This document shows, piece by piece, positions 25,901 to 35,573 of a DNA stretch of 64,000 bases. Position numbers and translations under genes: made by a program. The stretch covers positions 10,190,248-10,254,247 of the forward strand of contig NW_019211454.1 in NCBI RefSeq assembly GCF_002443255.2, read 5' to 3'. How positions within the stretch are numbered: position 1 is the first letter of the stretch; each line of letters opens with the position of its first letter. The DNA is from Varroa destructor (lineage: Eukaryota; Arthropoda; Arachnida; Mesostigmata; Varroidae). The notes beneath the pieces were generated by a model. The model was given only the letters and a program-made list of their open reading frames with translations. It was not told the DNA's origin and searched no databases.

Positions 25901-28900
25901 TTTAGGGGATACTTTCCATTTCGAGTACTGCTCTCGCCGAGCACTGCCGTAGTAATCATTGTGTATATGTGTGAACGAATGAATCGAAACAACAAACGTC
26001 ATGAGTCGTGTTGCTATAGCAAAGGGTACCGAGTGCGATGAGTCTGTGGTTAGCAAAAGGCTGCCGTGCGGCGCAGCTTTATCGTGCCCGCGTTGAGAGA
26101 CGCTTCTGCTCGAGCAAGGCAGGAAGGCAACCTATTAAGAAACTTGTTGCTGCCAATCGGGGTGAAATTGCCATTCGGTCAATACGGAATTGGGTATTCG
26201 GTCCGTTGCTGTCTATCCGGAACAGGATAAAATGCATATGCACCGTCATAAAGCTGACGAGTCCTATCTGATCGGTCGAGGATTGGCGCCAATACAAGCG
26301 TGTCTTAATATTGCCAAGTATATCAGAATTTCTAAGGAGAATGATGTAGACGCTATTCGTCCTGGTTATGGTTTCTTATCATGAGCGTTCAGATTTTGCG
26401 GAAGCTGTTAGTAAGGCCGGTATTCACTTTATTGGGCCTTCGCCGGAACCCATGGTCGAAATGGGCGACAAAATTGCAGCGCGATAGTGCGCCATCCAAC
26501 GTGGCATCCCAGACAAGCCAATATTTTGAGTGCTGAAGAAGCATAGGGATTTTGTAAAAACTATGGTTTACCCGTTATGCTTAAAGCGGCTTACGGCGGG
26601 GGCGGACCGGGGATTCGTTTGGTGCGAGAGCTTGAGGACGTCAAAGAAGCGGAAAGTGCGTTCGAAAACGGGACTTTGCTCATCGAACGAATTGAATGGA
26701 GAATAGAGGTGGACACCTGCTGTGAACTAACATATAAACATCTGCGGAAAATCAGATTCATTCCAGCAAATAAGGGAGGCGTTGGTCCGGGAATTGTTTC
26801 TATACAATCGTATCAGTCTCTTCTTTAGCGTTAAGATTGATTGTTTTGAGCCATAGTGACCAATGTGTGAAGGCTACAGGGTGACAAATTACTGAAGTAA
26901 CGTACACATAACGAATAAAGCCAGCAACGATACGAAAACAATTCATATGGCAAAAACGAATGAAATGCTCAGTTTTGTTCGACAGAAACGCGTAATCCGA
27001 TGACTATCTTCTTATACTGTGTACACCTGATAGAACATCGTGACGATAGGTCGGATTATTGTAAGTTCGGGCCTATTGTCGGCATCCGATCTTCAGACTA
27101 AGAGCGACAGTTAACGGACTGTAGATTGTCGTTTTCTTCAAGCTTTGAACTAATCGTGCATCATGCAGACTCAGCATAGATTAGGTAGGCTACGACTCAT
27201 ACCATCGTTGAGATACCGGACGATCTCCCGCCTGATCATCTTTAGAGATGCTGATATCATCAGATCAAATGGGCTTTTAATACTTACCTGTTGACATGGA
27301 ATTTAAACTAAAATACGTACGTGAAGTTTCGCTAGCGTTATAAAATTGAGTACTTATTTATTTAGATACTGTTTTAAAATAAGCGAAAGTTAGCGTAGCC
27401 GTTCACAGCTGTAACTAAATATCATTATTTATCGTCGTACCTATGCAGCTTTTTTATATCATCCCATATTCATTCATAACGTGTTTCGATTGAAATGGTC
27501 TGCAAGAAAAAACTTGCAGGAAGACCACTAGCAGGTCATCCATTAGATCGTATATGTAATCACAACATGTTAACTTTACCCTTTTCCGAAGTTTGAGAGC
27601 ATTAACAAGTTCCCCATTATGTGCAATTGCCAAAAGTCCATGATTTGTATGCACGACGAATGGCTGTGCATTCTCGTGCTCGGAACCCCCAACAGTAGAG
27701 TACCTAAAAATGGTGAGCCGAACAAATACCGGAATTAGTTTGTTTGCGATACAAAGATGGACCTATTCAACCGCATCATACTCTGTCACGCTATAATTTT
27801 ACTCGACTCACCTGGTATGTCCTACTCCGAGATTTCCATTTAGTTTTTGCATAGAGGCTTCATTGAAAACATTACTAACTAGCCCCATGCCTCTATGCAC
27901 CGCGAAAGTTTTCACGTTACCTCCTTTACTGGTGACAATGCCAGCGCTTTCTTGGCCCCTGAAACATACAGGTAACAATAAATCATAAATTACATTACAT
28001 TACACTGTGTAAGTATATGGTGGCTATTTGTTATCAAGCTACAAAAACATTCTAGCAACTTAATTGGACCGAGAAAACGTATAGACCGTGGAAATTTTTA
28101 TCATCGTAAACAGTAGATAAATTTATTTAACTCAGGTCGACTGGCACTTGGTCCTTGACGCTAATGTCTGTGTTACGGACCTTAACAACTGTTATTCTTT
28201 GACGTCACGAGTTTCCTCCAGTTTTCGTTAAGGACATACTAGCCGAAGGCTGTCTTTTTTCATTCAGTTCAAAAGGTGGTTTTCCGAACTTGTTAGGAAT
28301 ATACCCGCCAAATATCTCGCATAGTCCAAACTGACATTTTGCGTAGATTAACCTACATAACTATTTCGTTAAAAGTTTCGGCTAAAAGTGTGTGTGCACG
28401 ACTAAATGTTGCGATATTTCGAGGAAGCATGGCCATGAGTGGCTTTCCATTTACGAGCTGCGTTCAAATTAACATAAGACCACTTATCTCTACCTATTAC
28501 AGTAGCAGTTATTACTCCAGGTTTTGTACCTCTGCTTCTAGTATCGTCGTTAGGTATTACATTGGGCAGCTGTCAGAAGAACCGCCTATGCCCGGCTTCG
28601 AACCTAGAGCACAACGTGCCTCTAGGATTAGCAGGCAAATACGTTACCAACTAACCTACCATGGGAATGTAGACCATGTGAAGTGTCCATAGTTTTAATG
28701 GGCGAACATGTTATCACTGCACCGTAATGGGGACACTCACCGGCAACACGGTAAACGTTGATTGTTTCCGACTTCGTTGCAGTACCAATTAAATTTCAAA
28801 GAATATCGAGACGGAGTGTGTGATTCCACGGATACCCCACCGATACTCGGGAATGCCCTTAATTATTAGACAGTAACTTCATTTGTTTACGTTCATGTGT

Positions 28901-31336
28901 GAAGAGGTCTTCATATCGTAAACAACATGTGTACGAAAAGCATGTATTCATCATGCGATTGAAAAAATACTTGTGTCAATATAAAATATGATTAAAAACG
29001 AACCTACGTTTCTGATACTGGAATGAGAGGCTGAGTTCCCTAAAGTTACTTATTAGTTGTAACAATATATTACGATGTCATTCTGGTGCTTGCGCACTCT
29101 TAGCGAATAGTGTAGAATGGTAAAAACTCTAATAATAATTGTGCCCATCTAGACAATTTAGGTTAATGATTTTTTTCTGCTGCCTCGCTACCCCCTATAC
29201 AAAAGCGTTCTAACGTGACGAAAGGTCAGCAACTCTCGATTGTTGATAATGGGCCTAAGTTTACGCCACATGCTTTCCCGGCGGTTTTTCACGTCTGCGC
29301 GTCGTCGCCGGTCACCTTCTACTTTGTCTGGTGTTACTGCATCAATAGCTTACGAGATAATTATTGTTGGAGACGACAACGACAAGTTGCTATTACCTCG
29401 TCTTTCGATTAAGTCGGTGAAACGGAAAACAATCGTCTACTTCATCCGAGCGTTAAAAGACAACGCATGATCCACATTTACTTTTGCTCTTGTCCTCATT
29501 GTACTCGAGGTATGAGTACATCGTAACTTTTCCTGGGTTAGAACCTTGCGATTCGCAACCTGATCAGTAGTAGATGGGCAGAAGTGCAAAAACCGGTCGT
29601 AACCCATCATTTCCTCTGACTTACTCTGTACTGCATCGAATGTTTATCGTTACAACTAATGAATACGCACGTGCGAATACGGGAACCACCGTCGTGAGCT
29701 TATGTAGACAGGAGCTATTCCAATAACAGTTTCGTATTGTATTTTACGTCCGGCACTTTGGACCGTTGGCTCCCAAGGCAAGATAAAGTCTGTAGAGTTC
29801 GATCATAGATCACCACAGGTCCCCAAGTTTAGCAGGCGACAACAACGTAGCTTGTAGCACTATCACGGCTACATGGATTCCAGCGGCAAATACAACAAGG
29901 TCAAACTAAACCTGGTAAAGCCTACACAATCTACAAGATAATAAGAGATCGTATTTCGAAGAGGGCTGAAATCGGAGTAATCTAGCATTGAGACAGTGCT
30001 AGTGTCCCCTGTTCCGCACAACCAGCGACGTTCCTTTCGGCAGAGCACCCTCATTATTCCCATTCTGATATCTGTCAAGGCTACATAGTATTCTAGGACG
30101 GCAGGCGTCCTCGCTTGATGATAGGTTGCACAGGAAGTCATTAGAGAATAGGCATAGCCATTAAGCTAGTTAAATAAGTTTCTAGTAAGTTTCAATGTAT
30201 CGAGGTAAGTGGCTGTCGTATGCGATTGCTACAACGACGAGCATATCAATTTCCTGCGTCCGTCTACAAATAAAATACTGTTGAATAATTCAGTGTTGAG
30301 GTTTGAATTTATAGGGTCATCGTAAAAGCCTGCTTACATGGTAATAATCACTACAAAAGCGGAGGTCAACGGTGGTCGATCTACCGTTATTCGCACGGAT
30401 TAGCTCACGATAATAGTTACAATCGCAATGGCCGTACGGTATGGACATATGTGTATATATTCTTAAACGAGGGCCCGCTTTGCTCCCTTTTGAGTTATTT
30501 TCTGTCCTCCTCGGCCTACACGAAGCTTCCCAACACTCCACACTTTTTCCCCTCTATCTATGACAACCTAGCAGATAGAGGGGAGCTATTGCGGCAAGCT
30601 TTAGTGGTGGTAGCACGCTATCGGTGCGACGTGCGTGTTGACCAGATATCGGGGGCAACTGTGTGATGGTGCTGATAGTGTGCCACCTTAGCCGCAGCGC
30701 TGCTAAGGTACCTTACGTGACTTGAAAACGTCATCCATACCAGCCTGAATTGATTGCTCTTTTTTTTGCTCGCGACCTTCATATTCGATTCTGGCTAAGC
30801 TTTTATGGTAGTCTTTTAATTTCAGGCGCTTTGAGCCCTTTAAGCACGTGCCAACTGTAGGGCATATCGAACCGCAGTGAAAAATTGTATTCGCCCTGTT
30901 CTACAAGGGTTGATCACCCGGCAAGCGGACATGATTAAAACTTGCTATATTGTCGTATTGTGTGGCAGATATTTTATCACTATGAGAAATTGCTTGCGCA
31001 AATATGCTATACGATCATTCTAGACAAGAAAAGATCGTATCTCATCATTATGCACAAGGCTATCGCTTGAAGGTAGAGTTCAGTGAAAATGTCCGTTGTT
31101 CCATGTCATGGTGGATCTAGATAGGGAAATCGTTTTTACGTAAACTTTAGTCGAAATCAGTGCGCTTACCGGTGTTGTAGAGCCACAAGTCCGAGACAAA
31201 TCGAATGCGCAATGTCGATCTGTGAGGGCCATTCTCCACTTCCAATGGCAGCAAACACACCGCAGTAATGACGTAGCTCGTCATCCTCTTCAAAATCGCG
31301 CATCAGCATTGTTTCAATTGAAGGGTCGCAAGTCAT
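7726..31336 (-). CDS. PPAT: Amidophosphoribosyltransferase (glutamine PRPP amidotransferase), 7 coding exons
   Basis: Transfers glutamine amide nitrogen to PRPP to make phosphoribosylamine, the first committed step of cytosolic de novo purine synthesis. I joined seven exons: 31170-31336, 27812-27958, 27580-27703, 17625-17880, 14062-14406, 8621-8856 and 7726-7986. All introns are GT..AG, the frame stays open and the product is 511 residues, close to the ~517 of vertebrate PPAT. Visible parts: a short acidic propeptide ending at Tyr24; catalytic Cys25 of the class II glutaminase (CGVF); HTRYST at 103-108; AHNGEL at 133-138; the FARPDS block at 300-305; and the PRPP loop [10 protein letters not shown] at 401-410. 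The four presumed 4Fe-4S cysteines are present at 293 (AFC), 439 (YPC), 497 and 500 (HCTAC). Start chosen: the first ATG after a plausible acceptor at 31351; Met10 or Met12 would give a propeptide nearer the usual length. Intron 3 hosts the antisense pyruvate carboxylase gene. Exon edges are read by eye. Confidence 0.93.
7987..8620 (-). other. PPAT intron 6
   Basis: 634 bp, GT..AG. It contains a T15 run at 8381-8395; nothing else recognised. Confidence 0.85.
8621..8856 (-). CDS. PPAT: PPAT coding exon 6
   Basis: Acceptor gttgcag lies before 8856 and donor GTAATA begins at 8620. It encodes [27 protein letters not shown] and the PRPP-binding loop [13 protein letters not shown], the best-conserved phosphoribosyltransferase motif. 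It ends in phase 0. Confidence 0.9.
8857..14061 (-). other. PPAT intron 5
   Basis: 5.2 kb, GT..AG, AT-rich, with an ATT run near 10142 and TA tracts near 11.06 and 12.36 kb. No coding region recognised; the minus-strand frame at 13488-13763 (91 codons) is open but unidentified. Confidence 0.8.
14062..14406 (-). CDS. PPAT: PPAT coding exon 5
   Basis: Acceptor ttcccag lies before 14406 and donor GTATGT begins at 14061. It encodes [38 protein letters not shown] and [12 protein letters not shown]. This holds the first Fe-S cysteine and the junction between the glutaminase and phosphoribosyltransferase domains. An alternative acceptor about 26 bases upstream (ttag) would give the wrong frame. Confidence 0.9.
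14407..17624 (-). other. PPAT intron 4
   Basis: 3.2 kb, GT..AG. A GC-richer patch at about 15.6-16.0 kb carries CAG-type triplets and a doubled GTGTCCGGCAG (15947-15968). No gene recognised. Confidence 0.8.
14571..14603. repeat. TA-rich microsatellite in PPAT intron 4
   Basis: Imperfect then perfect TA repeats, immediately upstream of PPAT exon 5 on the minus strand. Confidence 0.8.
17625..17880 (-). CDS. PPAT: PPAT coding exon 4
   Basis: Acceptor attgcag lies before 17880 and donor GTATGT begins at 17624. It encodes [15 protein letters not shown], a variable loop with [10 protein letters not shown], then [11 protein letters not shown] and the conserved [11 protein letters not shown]. It ends in phase 1 and lies 9.7 kb downstream of exon 3. 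Confidence 0.9.
19551..19900 (+). mobile_element. Decayed jockey-like LINE reverse transcriptase fragment
   Basis: In one frame [12 protein letters not shown] resembles the QYGFRK.ST block. After a frameshift [16 protein letters not shown] resembles motif A (VGVFLDL.KAFD.VDH). The two blocks are in correct order and spacing for a non-LTR reverse transcriptase. It lies in PPAT intron 3, on the strand opposite to PPAT, about 2 kb before PC. Nothing clear follows after about 19.9 kb. Confidence 0.5.
21657..22062 (+). repeat. 5' flank of PC, duplicated copy 1
   Basis: This ~406-bp block before the PC ATG recurs at 25632-26037 with only scattered substitutions (by eye about 95% identical). It presumably holds the PC promoter and 5' untranslated region. 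Homology starts abruptly at 21657 (acaacaacg), marking the left edge of a 3975-bp tandem unit. Confidence 0.9.
22063..25626 (+). CDS. PC: Pyruvate carboxylase, intronless, nested in PPAT intron 3
   Basis: Biotin enzyme converting pyruvate, bicarbonate and ATP to oxaloacetate in the mitochondrial matrix. One uninterrupted reading frame of 1187 residues, about the length of animal PC. Order of parts: a basic, Arg-rich leader (1-35) with RRFCSS, consistent with mitochondrial import; biotin carboxylase from [10 protein letters not shown] (38-47) with the ATP-grasp loop [11 protein letters not shown] (191-201) and [10 protein letters not shown] (320-329); carboxyltransferase with TTFRDAHQS (565-573), CIKDMAG around Lys738 and HIHTHDT (766-772). 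Presumed metal ligands are Asp569, Lys738, His768 and His770. The biotinyl domain has SAMKMEM with Lys1143. ATG chosen because it starts the leader directly. No frameshift or stop breaks it, so it looks functional. It lies antisense to PPAT and shows no introns, poly(A) tract or target duplication, so retrocopy origin or intron loss is inferred, not shown. The stop is followed within 6 bases by a copied 5' flank, so its own 3' UTR is missing or replaced. Confidence 0.95.
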   Translation: MSLWLAKGCRAAQLYRARAERRFCSSKAGRQPIKKLLAANRGEIAIRIFRACSELGIRSVAVYSEQDKMHMHRQKADESYLIGRGLAPVQAYLNIAEYISIAKENDVDAIHPGYGFLSERPDFAEAVIKAGLHFIGPSPEVMAEMGNKIAARKCAIQCGIPVIPGTDKPIVSADEAYRFCKNYGLPVMLKAAYGGGGRGIRVVRELEDVKESFRRAASEAESAFGNGALFIERFIEHPRHIEIQVLGDKTGHLVHLYERDCSVQRRHQKVIEIAPGLSMPEKVRLAMHADAIKLCSYVGYQNAGTVEFLLDEDGSYYFIEVNARLQVEHTITEEITGVDLVQSQIEIANGKTLNELGLTQNSIKTTGCAIQCRVTTEDPEKGFQPDCGRIEVFRSGEGFGIRFDSALAFAGAIISPYYDSLLVKIVSHGKDMKASANKMRRALREFRIRGVKTNIPFLLNVIQNPTFLSGNFDTNFIDEHPELFKLTPARNRAQKLLYYLSDVVVNGPLTPLATGLNPAKITPVEPSFDTSNRPVSGFKQILDAEGPEGFAKAVRRHNGLLLTDTTFRDAHQSLLATRVRTIDMLKVLPYVSCKFHNFYSLENWGGATFDVAMRFLRECPWERLEEMRKQVPNIPFQMLLRGANAVGYASYPDNVVFKFCELAKQCGMDIFRIFDSLNYLPNIQLGIEAVGKAGGVVEAAISYTGDVANPYKTKYNLDYYLKLSDELIKAGAHVICIKDMAGLLKPKACRMLVGALRERHPTVPIHIHTHDTAGVGVASMLACAHAGADIIDVAVDSMSGITSQPTMGGLVACLQHTPYDTRVNLKDVSDYSAYWEQTRMLYAPFECTTTMKSGNADVYENEIPGGQYTNLQFQAFALGLGENFESVKKAYAEANQLLGDIIKVTPSSKVVGDLAQFMVQNGLSSQDIINRAQELSFPTSVVEFMQGYIGQPYKGFPEPLRSQILKDTYRIEGRPGEYLLPLDLEAQKEKLQDYFRTVHIRDTDVMSYAMYPKVYEDFVNFRNQYGPVDKLDTRIFFVGPDVGDNFEVTIQRGKTLHIKMLAVSANVTEKGEREVFFELNGQLRSVFVLDKTHSEVIASNPKADKANPGSVGAPMPGSIIDVRVKVGDIVKKGDPLVVLSAMKMEMIVQAPVAGEVKLVTAVKDMRMQGDDLLVEIDCDLTRELNEE
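25632..26037 (+). repeat. 5' flank of PC, duplicated copy 2
   Basis: Second copy of the PC upstream block, starting six bases after the PC stop codon. It leads straight into the degraded PC copy. Because it may keep promoter activity, transcripts of the pseudocopy are conceivable. Confidence 0.9.
26038..26706 (+). pseudogene. Truncated, collapsed tandem copy of pyruvate carboxylase
   Basis: Repeats the first ~230 codons of the upstream PC gene at an offset of 3975 bases, with the same ATG and leader. It is broken by an ~11-bp loss after GEIAIR (frameshift), a TGA near 26383, a Lys codon changed to TAG near 26486, a 15-bp loss after the CGIP codons and a 24-bp loss after the EDVKE codons. After the IER codons (26687) it jumps about 2.84 kb to the last PC codons and the TAG at 26704-26706. 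It retains both ends of the gene, so the middle was deleted after duplication. It cannot encode PC. Confidence 0.88.
26914..26919 (+). terminator. Candidate polyadenylation signal for the PC locus
   Basis: AATAAA about 1.29 kb after the PC stop and 208 bases after the pseudocopy's stop. If the intact gene has no nearer signal, its transcript may run through the pseudocopy to this point. This is inference from position only. Confidence 0.2.
27580..27703 (-). CDS. PPAT: PPAT coding exon 3
   Basis: Acceptor ttttag lies before 27703 and donor GTAAAG begins at 27579. It encodes the end of the HTRYST motif, then [16 protein letters not shown], and stops in phase 0. It is separated from exon 2 by a 108-bp intron, the shortest in the gene. 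Confidence 0.9.
27812..27958 (-). CDS. PPAT: PPAT coding exon 2
   Basis: Acceptor tttcag lies before 27958 and donor GTGAGT begins at 27811. It encodes [13 protein letters not shown] through GVGHT plus two bases of Arg105, the central part of the glutaminase domain. The 147-bp length keeps phase 2 on both sides. Confidence 0.9.
28586..28660 (-). repeat. tRNA-derived SINE head, same family
   Basis: The minus strand reads GGTTAGTTGGTAACGTA … GGTTCGAAGCCGGGCATA, with A-box-like and B-box-like blocks in tRNA spacing. It shares the …TTCGAA-CCGGGCATA end with the inverted pair near 1.6-2.7 kb. It lies in PPAT intron 1, in the same orientation as PPAT. The downstream body was not delimited. Confidence 0.6.
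30549..30583. repeat. Perfect 11-bp inverted repeat
   Basis: CCCCTCTATCT and its reverse complement AGATAGAGGGG are separated by 13 bases, within PPAT intron 1. Confidence 0.7.
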
Positions 31337-31350
31337 CTTTGTCACAAGTT
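31170..31350 (-). CDS. PPAT: PPAT coding exon 1 (with 14 nt of 5' UTR)
   Basis: The acceptor ends in ggaccag just upstream of 31350; the ATG is at 31336-31334 and the donor GTAAGC begins at 31169. It encodes residues 1-55 plus two bases: the acidic propeptide, catalytic CGVF and LGLVALQHR. The acceptor upstream of the ATG implies at least one more non-coding 5' exon. Confidence 0.85.
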
Positions 31351-32059
31351 CTGGTCCATGCAGAGAATACAAACAGTAACAAACTTTGTAGTTAGTCTAG
31401 TAAATGATAGTATACAGAAAAGTGGAAGTTGTACGAATTAAATATGTATATAGCAAACGTTCGTTACCTCTGAAAGTTATTTTTAGAATATGAACAGCAA
31501 CCAATGGAAATCTGTGCCGAACTGTAGAAGCGGTACGGCACATTTAGGGAAGTTAATTTCTGCTTCGCCATGTTATTTACAAGATGTAAAAAATACAGTA
31601 GCTTTCTGATAGCTTCAACGATCAGAACTTCCGGAAGTTCTACTGATAACTCGGCTCCATAAGCCGACACTGCCCATGAAAGTTGTCCTATTTGAATAAT
31701 GTATAATTTCTAACTTTCTTTTCCAGTGAACTTACCTCTCTTTATTTTGACGATATCGATCCTAGTAGATAGTGCATAAAATAATAAAAAGCCAGATTTC
31801 TGAGTTAGTCACCCCTCACAGTACGTCCAACGTCGAAATCGTACAGCGGACAAATTATCTTCACTCTGCACTCGCAGCTGGATGACGTCGACAAGGCAAA
31901 CTTCAATAAGTAGCCGCGTGATACTCTGAGACGCAAGAAATTCTCTCGGTTCAACAATTATTCTGCAAGTAAATATCGGACCGTGGCTAGTTATTAGTAA
32001 AAGGCGTGTTCTTGGTACGCATCTAGATCTTCAAGGATGAACGACAACCCCACCAAGTA

Positions 32060-33400
32060 GAGAGATTTGCGATGGGTGGAGGAGTGGCTAAACGGGTAGT
32101 CCGTGTGCCTCTCTTGTTCGCGCACTGCACAACGAATCACAAAACACGAGCGGCTACGCCGACGGTCACGCTAACAATCACACAAGAAGCACCGTTCGAG
32201 CAGCCAACCACCCGTCAGGCAAGCTAGCAACCACGAGACGCGAGCACCGACGCCTGTATGTGTCGGTTCGACTACAAAAGCCTTGCTTGAGCCTGTGTCC
32301 GCCTGTCGCTGTATCAGTCGCTGGTGACCATGGCGTTAGCGAGTATAGCGATGTACATACCGTTGCTACTGCTCCTGCCCCTGTTGTCCTCCTCCCTGTT
32401 GTTCTCTATCGAGAGGACGTCACGAGATGGCCGATGAAGACGAGATCTCGCTACAAGATAAGATTGTTGCAATCCGGCAAACGGTCGCTGCATAGCGCCT
32501 GCTGCTACTGCTGATGGCAGCAGAGCTAGCAACAGCGCTAGAGGAGTCGAATAGCATAGAAGGAGCGCAAAAACGGAGTGCGACATACCTTAGGAACCCC
32601 GCCTGAGCTAAGTTTCTGTCTGTGTGTGCGCACGTTTGTTGCCCATTTTCTTCAGGCACACTGCATGGCCGGCTGACTACGTCCTTCATATGTGGGACAA
32701 AGAACAACATCAGCACGAGGGAATGGAGGAGGTGTCTAGACCCTAACAGTAGCCCATCGTTGTCATGATATCGATGGTGGCCACCTAACATCGGTAACAT
32801 TAACAACAGCATCAATAGCAGCACCAACATGATTTCGCTGATAACGCGTCGGCGGTAGCCAACGACAACGAACTTTTTAGCGCACACGCTTGATAACAGC
32901 TCTAATCGGCCGGCGATGTCGTTGGCCCAATCGAGCTCACTGATAGCGGTACGCTGAGATCGATATCTAATCTGGTTGTTCATCAACGACTACAACGAAC
33001 CGGCAGGCGCCGCCGCGCCTAGCCACTTTATAATGCGACAAAAGAGTCTGCTGGTCCTCGATGTTTTGCGGCTGAATCATCCTGGCAGGCGCAGGGATGG
33101 ACTGTGATTGTTGCTGCCTGCCCCGCGTTGTTGTCTTGGCCGTCGCCGCTGTTGCCTTTCCTACTGCTACTGCAGTACTTCTTAGGCACAAACGATGACA
33201 ACTATCGCTTGGCGTCGGCAACTCAATCGCGCACGGCCGCGCAGAACAAGCGGAACTTGCGCCAGTGGCAAGTCAGCATCATGGCGACGAAATTGACCCG
33301 CCAGGCTGGATGCCCATCAGCAGCGGCAGATAGAGCCAATGGTGGACAATGCCCAGGAGGAGAGTGAACAGTTATGCGACGGGGGTAATGATGATGGCAG
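32060..33400 (-). promoter_or_regulatory. GC-richer block, candidate PPAT promoter and 5' untranslated exon
   Basis: Composition changes sharply here: many CpG-containing words and CAG/GAC/CAA-type triplet runs, unlike the AT-rich surroundings. On the minus strand a good donor (CCTAAG|GTATGT) ends at 32589, which could splice to the acceptor before PPAT exon 1 at 31351. The PPAT ATG exon has an acceptor upstream, so a non-coding first exon must exist somewhere. That it lies here is inference. A 187-codon minus-strand frame (32420-32983) of low-complexity Leu/Ser content runs across the donor and is not believed to be a protein gene. Confidence 0.3.
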
Positions 33401-34230
33401 ACAGTAAGAACAGCAGCAAGCCAAAGTTGGGAAAAAGAGTGGTAATCATTTCATATCGTATGACATGAACGACGATTAACCATCAACCAATGAAGGCTCT
33501 GATAGCATTGACAGAAGCGCAATGTAGGAAGCAAACAGAACGGATAAAATGGACACATTTCGTCCATTACTGGTACCTGTAACAAAAACATACTTGGCGG
33601 TCTTGCGTGGACGGCTTGTAGCTCTCGGTATTTACCGAGCTATCTACAAACAAACACACGCTATGTATTTAAATGCAGACAACAGCATACAGGAGCTACG
33701 GTAGCGGACGATGAAACGACATGGAACGAGAAACCAATGAACGGCTATACGGAACACAGTTAACGAGATAGCTGTTATCACCGTCTTCGTTGTTTCTGTT
33801 GCTGTTATTATCTCGTGTTTTTGGACGAGGCGGCGTCGTGAGGCCGCTGTACCAAGGTCGCTGGGAGACGTGAAAAACATACTGTCAAGATGATTGTGTA
33901 TGCAAATGTTTCAATTGGGCACTATACGAGAGACTATCTCTTCGTGTAGCCCGGCAGACGCTTACTGTTGTACAATGTAAAAGATTAAATGTATGTTATT
34001 ATATTTTCTTATAAATATCGAATTTAGTCTAAGTAGGAGGTATCTCCTTTATTTGTTTACGAAGCTTGTTTTAAACGACCTATTCACTTGAATGCGATGT
34101 TCTTAATTTTCCACAAATAGTTATGGCGTTATTTCGCAGGCGTGCTTCCCTCGCTCTATTACCATTAGCCAACAACAACGTCCAGCTGTGTGCGCCATCT
34201 ATGCCCCCGTACGTTGATTACTATTATTTC

Positions 34231-34250
34231 TTTTTTTTTTTTTTTTTTTT
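34231..34250. repeat. Poly(T) tract
   Basis: A run of 20 T, preceded by TTATTTC. It could be the reverse of a retroposon tail, but no element body was identified next to it. Confidence 0.8.
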
Positions 34251-35524
34251 CATTATTACCTTGCACGCGACACTGGGCCAAATTATTCAGTTGAGCGAGA
34301 GCGGCTGGCTTCTTTAACAGCTCGAGTAGATGCTAGCATAATAAATAGGCTATTTTTTACTTTTACTCAGTTTTCAATGGCGCATCTGTCGATGAATACG
34401 ACATGTATTTGGTCCTTGGCAAAAAGATCGTAGGTTTGTTTTCATTCTACACACTAAAGGCAAAGCACCGAACTTCACCAACTTCCTTCTAAGTAAGTAT
34501 CTCCAATGTAATCGTTTACTAAAAATTAAAGAGCTGACACACGACACTTTGACATTATATCTTAAATGACCATTAAAACCTTTATGGGATAAAGCTTTAT
34601 TTTCTTTTTTATTTTATATATATATTATTTTTTGATTAAAATAATGTAACTAGAAGAACGTCCTAGACTATGATATATTATACAAAAGGACCGAAGGATA
34701 CGATGACGTGGTGACAAGCAGGAGAATCTACAAAGTACATCTACGAGATCCTTATAACAATTTAGTAAATCTGTCAGTCGGATTTTGTACCCTGGTCCAA
34801 CCTGTCCCTGAAGAGGTTTTGGACTTATATGCTTAGAAACGCGAAAATGCAGGCCGATAAATTGTTTTTATTTGCAAATTTGAAAATCGCACAAACGCAT
34901 AACCTTATTTATAAAGCCAACATACCGCTGTTCTGTCTATATATTGTAAATGTAAACACAATGAAGCAAACAAATTTCACAGAATGTGTGTGACCAACCC
35001 ATTGGCTTTAAATACCAGGTCAACACATGCATTATTGGGAAATTTACAAAAGTACTTGTTTATTGCAGTGTTTTTCTATATAAATATGGATCTATTTCGC
35101 TTAAGCTTGCTGAAACTGTGGAAAAAGGATTACTGCGGTCCATGCAGTGGGTTTTAACCATTAACCAGTAAGTTGAAAGCGTTTTTCCAAATAGGTTTAC
35201 TAAAGTCAATGATAAATAACGTAAGTTATACTTGAGCTTAGAAATCTTTGGATACAAACAGACACCATCTGCCGCAAAATAAGGGTACTATTCAAATTAT
35301 GGATTCTATTCTATTATGTAACTTATGTATATAAAGTCCGAGACATATTGGGCGTTTGGTTTCGGGCTAGCTGCATATTTCTGAATCCAATTTGCCTACA
35401 TCGACAAAATTGCCCCCTGAATTCAATGCACGTATTTCAACGAATCTAGTAAACATGGGAGTTGGGGCATTTCAGACGTCGAGTTCTTTTCGTGCGTATA
35501 ATTACGTTACCCACGATACAACCC

Positions 35525-35528
<4 letters not shown>

Positions 35529-35569
<41 letters not shown>
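35529..35569. repeat. (TA)n microsatellite
   Basis: About 20 uninterrupted TA units, the longest in the window. Confidence 0.95.

Positions 35570-35573
<4 letters not shown>

Larger units (their letters stand above)
17881..27579 (-). other. PPAT intron 3, host of the nested PC locus
   Basis: 9.7 kb, GT..AG, the longest intron. It contains the LINE fragment, the PC gene, its duplicated flank and the pseudocopy. Outside these, 17.9-19.5, 20.0-21.65 and 26.95-27.57 kb hold nothing I can identify. Confidence 0.85.
27959..31169 (-). other. PPAT intron 1
   Basis: 3.2 kb, GT..AG. It contains a SINE head (28586-28660) and a small inverted repeat (30549-30583). A short plus-strand peptide near 29247 ([12 protein letters not shown]) faintly recalls an integrase DNGPQFTS block, but nothing around it supports an element. 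Confidence 0.8.

Noticed and set aside
29215..29412. Integrase-like peptide [12 protein letters not shown]
   Set aside because: A single short resemblance without flanking integrase motifs or LTRs; too weak.
32070..32125. tRNA-like stretch GTGGCTAAACGGGTAGTCCG
   Set aside because: Some A-box likeness but no matching B box at the right distance.
32420..32986. 188-codon minus-strand frame with Leu- and Ser-rich stretches
   Set aside because: Opens with TTG, content follows triplet repeats, and it runs across a good splice donor; more likely untranslated or non-coding DNA.
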